Below are positions 8,038 through 13,609 of a stretch of DNA of 13,609 nt, in pieces. Each line of letters begins with the position of its first letter. The first letter of the stretch is position 1. A model generated the notes under the pieces. The model was given only the letters and a program-made list of their open reading frames with translations, ran no database searches and was not told the origin of the DNA. This DNA comes from Polaromonas sp. (GTDB lineage Bacteria > Pseudomonadota > Gammaproteobacteria > Burkholderiales > Burkholderiaceae_C): contig JACMQR010000195.1 in NCBI GenBank assembly GCA_014376885.1, positions 1 through 13,609 on the forward strand. The letters run 5' to 3'. The translations under genes were made by a program, and so were the position numbers.

Positions 8038-8209
8038 AGATTTTGACCGGCGACCCATGAAACGGTGCCCGATACCCGGCGCCATCACATTGCCGGCCAC
8101 CCCGACCAGCCGCTGGCAAACTGTCCGCACCGGATAATCGGCAGTGCCGGCGCGGGTGCCTCATGGGCCCGCGCCGCCCCCCTTTCAGCCGCATCTTCAA
8201 GGAAACCAC

Positions 8210-8728
8210 ATGCAAACCGTCAGCGCGCCCTCGTTTCGCCGCTTCGGCCCCTTGGGCCACTGCGCCCTGGCCGCCGCCCTGCTCTTGGGCGGCTGCGCGC
8301 CCTCCGGCGCTGAGGAAATCGGCGCGGTCGATACCGTTTTCAAGTTCATCGGCCCGGACCACAAGATCGTGGTCGACGCCTATGACGACCCGAAAGTCGC
8401 CGGCGTGACCTGCTATGTGTCGCGCGCCAAGACCGGCGGCGTCAAGGGTGCTCTAGGCCTGGCCGAAGACAAGGCCGAGGCATCGATTGCCTGCCGCCAG
8501 ACCGGCGCCATCAGCTTTGTCGGCGGCAAGCCGCTGGACCGGCAGGAGGAAATGTTCAGCGAGCGGATTTCGCTGGTCTTCAAAAAACTGCGGGTGGTGC
8601 GCATGGTCGATGCCAAGCGAAACACCCTGGTCTACCTCACCTATTCAGACCGGGTGATCGAAGGCTCGCCGCAAAACAGCGTCACTGCCGTGCCGGTGCC
8701 GGCCGGAACGGTCATTCCACTGAAGTAG
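8210..8728 (+). CDS. creA: CreA family protein, putative lipoprotein
   Basis: CreA (PF05981) is a conserved exported protein of unknown biochemical function; in E. coli it heads the creABCD operon. This 172-residue copy has a signal sequence with hydrophobic core 18-27 and a lipobox LGGC whose Cys29 would be lipidated, with Ala30 at +2 suggesting the outer membrane. The mature part follows the family from [17 protein letters not shown], with two cysteines at 68 (VTCYVS) and 95 (IACRQTG) that could pair in the periplasm, and ends near [11 protein letters not shown]. The ATG at 8210 is preceded by AAGGA at seven bases and matches the expected signal sequence; a start at 8144 would bury it. No creB, creC or creD gene is in the window. 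The synthetase gene follows 84 bp later on the same strand. Confidence 0.93.
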   Translation: MQTVSAPSFRRFGPLGHCALAAALLLGGCAPSGAEEIGAVDTVFKFIGPDHKIVVDAYDDPKVAGVTCYVSRAKTGGVKGALGLAEDKAEASIACRQTGAISFVGGKPLDRQEEMFSERISLVFKKLRVVRMVDAKRNTLVYLTYSDRVIEGSPQNSVTAVPVPAGTVIPLK

Positions 8729-8731
8729 CCA

Positions 8732-8748
8732 GGCCCGCCAGCCGGGCC
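8732..8748 (+). terminator. Weak hairpin after creA
   Basis: GGCCCG (8732-8737) and CGGGCC (8743-8748) form a six-pair GC stem with a five-base loop, starting three bases after the creA stop. The nearest T run (8771-8777) is 22 bases further on, so this is at best an imperfect terminator; creA and the synthetase gene could be partly co-transcribed. Confidence 0.35.
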
Positions 8749-8765
8749 GCACAGCGAGCGAGATT

Positions 8766-8784
8766 TGCTATTTTTTTAGTAGCA
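8766..8784. repeat. AT-rich TGCTA...TAGCA intergenic element
   Basis: TGCTA (8766-8770) and TAGCA (8780-8784) flank a nine-base spacer beginning with seven T. From memory, similar AT-rich hairpin elements occur in many intergenic regions of Comamonadaceae genomes, which hints at lineage. It lies in the gap before the synthetase gene and could alternatively be part of its promoter region. Its repeat status cannot be tested from this window because only one clear copy is present. Confidence 0.4.
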
Positions 8785-8812
8785 GGTTTCCAACACTTTA
8801 CAGGGCCGTCGG

Positions 8813-11800
8813 ATGGTCCTAACGGATAATTGGGAACAGCCCGGCTGTTGGGTTCCTTTTGGGCACATGCTTTTTATGATTCCTTTTCCCGTCGCCGGTC
8901 TACTGAACCCACTGCACCTGCTGGCCAGCGACCCGTCCGGGCCTGCCGAGCATCCGGACATCTTGTCCGGGCCGATCAGGCCCGACTTGGTACGCGCCGA
9001 AGTGCTGGCTGATATTCTCGAAGCCACCGCCGCCCGGATTCCGCAGCAGGTGGCGCTGATCTTCGCCGAGCGGCAGCTGACCTACCAGGCGCTGAGCGAG
9101 CAGGCGGACCAGGTGGCGTCGCACCTGATCGCGGCCGGCGTGCGCCCCGGGCACATCATCGGCCTGTGGCTGCCGCGCGGCATCGACCTGCTGGTCATGC
9201 AGGCGGGCATTGCCAAGGCCGGCGGCGCCTGGCTGCCGTTTGATGCAGACACGCCGGTCGAGCGGATCGCCGTTTGCCTGAACGACGCTGGCGCGCTGGG
9301 CGTGGTCAGCTGCGAGGAATTTACACCGCGCCTGGTGGGCGTTGACATAGGCCACGGCGCCCGCGTCTGGACCGCCGAAGCGCTGCTGGTTTGCGCGCCC
9401 GAGCCGCTTCGCCGGCAGGGCTTGCTGCCAGCGCATCCGGCATACGTCATCTATACCTCGGGATCGACCGGCAAGCCCAAGGGCATTGAAATCACCCAGG
9501 CCAGCATCTGCCACTTTCTGCGCAGCGAAAACGCCCTGCTGGGCGTGCGGGAAACCGACCGGGTGTACCAGGGTTTTTCCGTCGCCTTTGACATGTCGTT
9601 CGAGGAGATCTGGATCAGTTACCTGGCCGGCGCCACGCTGTGGCTGGCCCCGAAGAACGTGGCGTCCGACCCGGAAGCGCTGCCCCGGGCGTTGATTGAC
9701 AACCGGCTCACCGTGCTGCACGCAGTGCCAACGCTGCTGGCCCTGTTCGGCTCGGATGTGCCCGGCCTGCGCCTGATCAACCTGGGCGGCGAGATGTGCC
9801 CAGAAGCGCTGGTGGCGCGCTGGGCCAGCCCCGGCAGGCAGCTGTTCAACACCTACGGCCCGACCGAAGCCACGGTCTCGGCCAGCCTGGCCGAGTTGCA
9901 CGCCGGCGAGCCGGTGACCATCGGCCGGCCGCTGCCCAATTACCGGCTGATGGTGATCAACCCGGCACTCGAAAGTGGCCTGCAGTTGCTGGCGCGCGGC
10001 GAGATTGGCGAGCTGTGCATCACCGGCCCCGGCGTGGCGGCCGGCTACCTGGGCCGGCCCGAACTGACGGCAGAAAAATTCCTGCCCAACCCCTGGCGCA
10101 GCCACGCCCATGACGAGCGCCTGTACCGCACCGGCGACCTGGCCCGGATCGATGCCGACGGCCGCGTTCAGTGCCTTGGGCGCACCGACGACCAGGTCAA
10201 GATTCGTGGGTTTCGGGTCGAACTCGGCGAAATCGAAGCCGCGTTGACCCGCCAGCCCGGCGTTGGCACGGCGGCCGTCGTGCTGCGCCAGGAGCAGGGA
10301 ATCGACCAGCTGATCGCTTTTTTGGTGCTGGAGAGCGGCGTTGCCGGCTCAGCCAGCGCGCTGCGGGCCGCCCTGACGGCCAGCCTTCCCGGCTATATGG
10401 TGCCCGGCTACTTCGAGCCGCTGGACGCCATGCCGCGCCTGACCTCCGGCAAGATCGACCGCAATGCCCTCAAGGCGCGCGCGCTGCGGGCGGCCACCGG
10501 CGAGTCGGGCGCTTCGGACCTGGCGCAAACGCCGGCGGAAGAAGTTTTGTTCGCCGCCTTGGCAAAACTGTTTCCCGGCCAGCCGATCGTTCGCAGCGCC
10601 GACTTTTTCTCCGACCTGGGCGGCCATTCGCTGTTTGCGGCCCGGCTTGCCTCGGCGCTGCGAGCCGACCCGCGCTTTGCCCACATCACGGTGCATGCGA
10701 TCTATGAAAACCGACGGGTCGGCCGCATTGCCGAGGTGCTGGGCCAGGCACCTGAAGCCAGCCAGCCGGTCGACACCGCCTGGGCACCGCCGTCGCGCCT
10801 CAAGCGCTGGACCTGCGGCGCGGCGCAGGCGGCGGTCGTGCCGTTTTTGGTGGCGCTGCACATGGCCCAGTGGATGGCGCCGTTTTTCACCTACCATTTC
10901 TTCACCGGTGACCCGGGAGACTCGATCACCCTGGCCATCGCGGCGGCGGTCGGCGCGTTTTTGCTGTCCACGCTGATGGAGTTTGCGGTGGCCATTGCCG
11001 GTAAGTGGCTGATTGCCGGGCGCTTGAAGGCCGGACGCTACCCGCTGTGGGGCTGGGTGTACTACCGCTGGTGGCTGGCCGACCGGCTGGTCGAAGCAGC
11101 GCCAACCTATCTGCTCAGCGGCTCGTCGATGTATGCCTGGTGGCTGCGGGCACTGGGTGCCAAGGTGGGGCGCGATGTCACCATCGGCTCGATCACTCTG
11201 CGCGCGCCGGAGCTGCTTAGCCTCGGCGACGGCGTGAGCATTGGCAATGCCGTCAACTTTGAAAACGCCCGGGTCGAGCACGGCCAGCTGCGCCTGGGCG
11301 CGATCAGCCTGGAGCGCGAAGCCGGCGTCGGCTCCTATGCGGTTCTGGAAGGCAACACCCGCATCGGCGCCTTCGGCCATCTCGAAGGCCAGTCGGCCCT
11401 GAGCGACGGCCAGGCGCTGCCGGCCGGGCGCATCTGGAAAGGCTCGCCGGCCCTGGACATCGGTGCATTCGAGCGGGCCGGCCGGCCCGCGCGGCCGGTG
11501 GTTTCGCGGCGGCGCAGCCTGCTCGAAGGCAGCTACTTTGTGCTCGGCGCCCTGCTCATCACCACCTTGTTTTTCCTGCCGGTGTTTCCCAGCTTCATCC
11601 TGATCGACTGGATCGACGACAGCGAAGGCTTGAGCGCGCTGAACAACAGCGGACTGGCGTTTCAGCTGGCCAAGTATTTTGTGCTGGCCTTTCCGGCCAC
11701 CGGGCTGCTGATTGTCTGCACCGTGCTGCTGTCGGCCGGCATCCGCTGGAGCGTGCTGCCGCGCCTCAAGCCGGGCAGCTGGCCGGTGCACAGCAACCTG

Positions 11801-12943
11801 TACTGCGCCAAATGGCTGGTCAGCCAGATCCAGGAGTCCAGCCTGGCGGTGCTGCACGGCGTGTACGCCACGGTGTATGCGCCGCTGTGGTACCGGCTGC
11901 TGGGCGCCAAGGTCGGGCGCGATGCCGAGATTTCCTCGGCCCTCGGGCTGGTGCCCGACATGCTCACCCTGGGCGATGAGACCTTCATTGCCGATGCGGT
12001 CATGCTGGGCGACGAAAGCATCGACGGCGGCTGGATGTCCATGCAGCCGACGGTGATTTCCCGGCGCAGCTTCGTGGGCAACGGCGCGTACATTCCCGAC
12101 GGCACCACGCTCCCGGAAAATGTGCTGATCGGCGTGCATTCCAGCGCGCCGGCCAACGACCAGATGAACAGCGGCGACACCTGGCTCGGCTCGCCGCCGA
12201 TCAACCTGCCGGCCCGCGAGCAGACCAGCGGATTTCCTGAGCATCTGACCTACCGGCCGTCGCTTTTTCGGCGCCTGGCGCGCGGCCTGATCGAGGCCTT
12301 TCGCATCGTCGCGCCGCATGCCATCGTGACCTCCGTGGGCTACACGGTGGTGCTGAACACCATGCCGCTGGCCGACGCGGGCCAATGGGGCAGCGTTGTG
12401 CTGTACCTCACCGGCGCGGGTCTTTTCTATGGGGTGGGCACTTTCATTTTCATTGCCGCCATCAAATGGTCAATGATGGGGCGCTACCGCAAATGCAGCG
12501 TGCCGATGTGGACTCCGTTCGTCTGGCTGTCCGAGGGCGTGACCAATTTGTACGAAGGCATTGCCGTGCCAAACTTTCTGCGCTACCTGCGCGGTACGCC
12601 CTGGCTGCCAGTGGCGCTGAACTGCCTGGGCTGCCGCATCGGCCGGGGCGTTTACCTGGACACCACCGACATGACCGAATTCGACTGCGTCAGCATTGGC
12701 GACTTTAGCGAGCTCAATGGCCTGGCGTGCCCGCAGACCCACCTGTTTGAAGACCGGGTGATGAAGGTTGACCATGTCACCATCGGCAAGCGCGTTTACA
12801 TGGGGCCGCGCAGCGCGGTTCTTTATAGCGCGGTGGTGGCAGACGATGCCCAGCTCGGCGCCCTGACTCTGGTAATGAAGGGCGAGTTCATTCCCCCGGC
12901 ATCGAGCTGGAAAGGATGCCCGGCAGCGCCAGCCCGGCACTGA
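8813..12943 (+). CDS. Pls/PosA-type membrane NRPS, predicted poly-amino-acid synthetase
   Basis: This 1376-residue protein matches the layout of epsilon-poly-L-lysine synthetase (Pls): one module that activates an amino acid and polymerises it at the membrane. The adenylation domain (about 60-560) has YTSGSTGKPKG (214-224), NTYGPTEA (346-353), YRTGD (438-442) and TSGKIDRN (544-551). The thiolation domain has DLGGHSL, with Ser606 taking phosphopantetheine. Six hydrophobic segments follow in pairs, near 671-692, 703-730, 905-930, 952-976, 1163-1186 and 1192-1218. Each pair precedes a hexapeptide-like domain: C1 (about 743-900), C2 (978-1135) and C3 (1218-1376). These carry the recurring LGAKVGRD / LGAKVGRD / LGCRIGRG and end in WKGSPA / WLGSPP / WKGCPA. 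In Pls these domains make the amide bond without a classical condensation domain; no thioesterase is present. The start is uncertain: ATGs at 8813, 8867 and 8876 are all in frame and none has a good ribosome binding site. The gene is coupled to the transferase downstream. The product amino acid is unknown. Confidence 0.93.
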   Translation: MVLTDNWEQPGCWVPFGHMLFMIPFPVAGLLNPLHLLASDPSGPAEHPDILSGPIRPDLVRAEVLADILEATAARIPQQVALIFAERQLTYQALSEQADQVASHLIAAGVRPGHIIGLWLPRGIDLLVMQAGIAKAGGAWLPFDADTPVERIAVCLNDAGALGVVSCEEFTPRLVGVDIGHGARVWTAEALLVCAPEPLRRQGLLPAHPAYVIYTSGSTGKPKGIEITQASICHFLRSENALLGVRETDRVYQGFSVAFDMSFEEIWISYLAGATLWLAPKNVASDPEALPRALIDNRLTVLHAVPTLLALFGSDVPGLRLINLGGEMCPEALVARWASPGRQLFNTYGPTEATVSASLAELHAGEPVTIGRPLPNYRLMVINPALESGLQLLARGEIGELCITGPGVAAGYLGRPELTAEKFLPNPWRSHAHDERLYRTGDLARIDADGRVQCLGRTDDQVKIRGFRVELGEIEAALTRQPGVGTAAVVLRQEQGIDQLIAFLVLESGVAGSASALRAALTASLPGYMVPGYFEPLDAMPRLTSGKIDRNALKARALRAATGESGASDLAQTPAEEVLFAALAKLFPGQPIVRSADFFSDLGGHSLFAARLASALRADPRFAHITVHAIYENRRVGRIAEVLGQAPEASQPVDTAWAPPSRLKRWTCGAAQAAVVPFLVALHMAQWMAPFFTYHFFTGDPGDSITLAIAAAVGAFLLSTLMEFAVAIAGKWLIAGRLKAGRYPLWGWVYYRWWLADRLVEAAPTYLLSGSSMYAWWLRALGAKVGRDVTIGSITLRAPELLSLGDGVSIGNAVNFENARVEHGQLRLGAISLEREAGVGSYAVLEGNTRIGAFGHLEGQSALSDGQALPAGRIWKGSPALDIGAFERAGRPARPVVSRRRSLLEGSYFVLGALLITTLFFLPVFPSFILIDWIDDSEGLSALNNSGLAFQLAKYFVLAFPATGLLIVCTVLLSAGIRWSVLPRLKPGSWPVHSNLYCAKWLVSQIQESSLAVLHGVYATVYAPLWYRLLGAKVGRDAEISSALGLVPDMLTLGDETFIADAVMLGDESIDGGWMSMQPTVISRRSFVGNGAYIPDGTTLPENVLIGVHSSAPANDQMNSGDTWLGSPPINLPAREQTSGFPEHLTYRPSLFRRLARGLIEAFRIVAPHAIVTSVGYTVVLNTMPLADAGQWGSVVLYLTGAGLFYGVGTFIFIAAIKWSMMGRYRKCSVPMWTPFVWLSEGVTNLYEGIAVPNFLRYLRGTPWLPVALNCLGCRIGRGVYLDTTDMTEFDCVSIGDFSELNGLACPQTHLFEDRVMKVDHVTIGKRVYMGPRSAVLYSAVVADDAQLGALTLVMKGEFIPPASSWKGCPAAPARH
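8835..8849. promoter_or_regulatory. Operator-like palindrome at the synthetase 5' end
   Basis: AACAGCC (8835-8841) and GGCTGTT (8843-8849) are perfect inverted 7-base arms around one C. A -10-like GATAAT lies at 8825-8830. If translation starts at 8867 or 8876 this palindrome falls between promoter and start and could be a repressor site or leader hairpin; if it starts at 8813 it is merely coding sequence. No partner regulator gene is in the window. Confidence 0.35.
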
Positions 12944-12944
12944 C

Positions 12945-13598
12945 ATGCGCGCCGCGCCAGCGACCGTGGCGGTCCACGCCTGGCCGCAGCAAAGGGCGCT
13001 GGCGGTCAGGGCCCTTGGCTCGGGATCGGGCCTGGCGGTCATTGGCATTGCAACGCCTGTGCCCCATGACCGGCAGCTGGCCAGACAGCTTGTTCGTGAC
13101 GCGTTGCGTCAGCTGCTCGGGCAGTTCCTTGACCAGCCAGCGGCAGCACTGGCGCTGGTCTCCCAGCCCGGCCAGGCGGTTGCGCTCAATTTTCCGGGCT
13201 CGCAATTGCGCCTGTCGGTCAGCCACATGCCTGGCCTGAGCGTGGCGGCGGTCAGCAACTGGTTTGCCGTGGGCGTGGATGTGATGGCGGTCGACGGGCT
13301 TGCCAGCGATATGCCTGACTGGGCGCAGGTGGCGCTGGACTACCTGGGGCCGGTCCAGGCAGCCCTGCTGCACCGCACCGTGCCCGCTGGCCGCCCTGCT
13401 GCCTTTGCCCGCGCATGGACCCGCCACGAGGCCGGACTGAAATGCTGCCGTCGCGCGCTGACCGAATGGACGCCAGCCCTGGCCAATCTGCTGGCCAGCT
13501 GCCAGGAGATGGCCTTGAGCCTGCCGGATGGCTGCTGCGGGACTGTGGCGATCGGCTGGCCGGTTGCGGGACAGACGGTCAATTCACCAACAAATTAA
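12945..13598 (+). CDS. 4'-phosphopantetheinyl transferase, Sfp-like
   Basis: The 217-residue protein should transfer 4'-phosphopantetheine from CoA to the serine of a carrier domain, most likely Ser606 of the synthetase just upstream. The signature blocks are LRLSVSHMPG (88-97, with His94), GVDVM (110-114, with metal-binding Asp112) and FARAWTRHEAGLK (154-166, with Glu162 and Lys166), matching the SxSH, GxDxE and W-x-x-x-E-x-x-x-K blocks of Sfp-type enzymes. The usual Glu two residues after the first Asp is Met114. Length agrees with the family. The ATG lies one base after the synthetase stop (TGA-C-ATG), with no strong ribosome binding site of its own, so translation is probably coupled. The C-terminus beyond about 185 is not conserved to my eye. 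The last 11 bases of the window hold AGCGGAG, which could be a ribosome binding site for a following gene. The family call is good though the sequence is divergent. Confidence 0.87.
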   Translation: MRAAPATVAVHAWPQQRALAVRALGSGSGLAVIGIATPVPHDRQLARQLVRDALRQLLGQFLDQPAAALALVSQPGQAVALNFPGSQLRLSVSHMPGLSVAAVSNWFAVGVDVMAVDGLASDMPDWAQVALDYLGPVQAALLHRTVPAGRPAAFARAWTRHEAGLKCCRRALTEWTPALANLLASCQEMALSLPDGCCGTVAIGWPVAGQTVNSPTN

Positions 13599-13609
13599 CC
13601 TCAGCGGAG

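Noticed and set aside
7988..8362. 125-codon upstream extension of the MFS frame
   Set aside because: Gly/Arg-rich, not permease-like, overlaps creA on the other strand and passes through the GGCCC tract; the start at 7987 fits the family.
10349..12385. Open frame of 678 codons on the minus strand opposite the synthetase
   Set aside because: No start signal or recognisable domain; composition is that of an antisense shadow and the plus strand is fully explained.
10800..12943. Classical condensation or thioesterase domain in the synthetase
   Set aside because: No HHxxxDG condensation motif and no GxSxG thioesterase motif seen; the region is membrane segments plus hexapeptide-like domains.

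Overview
The window is GC-rich, densely coded, and looks like a chromosomal stretch of a betaproteobacterium. Its gene types and base composition, plus an AT-rich TGCTA...TAGCA intergenic motif that I associate from memory with Comamonadaceae (Polaromonas, Rhodoferax, Acidovorax), point to Burkholderiales. The placement is inference; no rRNA or other decisive marker is present. I saw no tRNA, rRNA, CRISPR array, insertion sequence or phage gene.

Left part (1-7987), all on the minus strand: polyphosphate kinase Ppk1, cut by the window edge and preceded by a well-formed Pho box; a thiamine-diphosphate enzyme of the acetolactate synthase superfamily; a small, very acidic protein of unknown function; a large MscS-type mechanosensitive channel with an N-terminal periplasmic domain; and an MFS transporter that appears to lack transmembrane helix 3. 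Between the MFS gene and the next gene lies a divergent intergenic region of 222 bp with five tandem GGCCC units.

Right part (8210-13598), all on the plus strand: a CreA-family exported protein with a lipobox; a 1376-residue single-module non-ribosomal peptide synthetase; and, one base after its stop, a 4'-phosphopantetheinyl transferase. The synthetase has the order adenylation - thiolation - TM1/2 - C1 - TM3/4 - C2 - TM5/6 - C3, with no classical condensation or thioesterase domain. This is the architecture of epsilon-poly-L-lysine synthetase (Pls) and its relatives (Pls/PosA family), which make homopolymers of one amino acid at the membrane.

How the genes work together: the clear functional unit is synthetase plus transferase. 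The transferase would load the phosphopantetheine arm onto Ser606 of the thiolation domain, and translational coupling would keep the two in step. The product, probably an isopeptide-linked homopolymer or short oligomer of one amino acid, is not known from sequence. Ppk1 makes another polymer, polyphosphate, and its Pho box suggests control by phosphate starvation. I see no evidence linking the two halves of the window.
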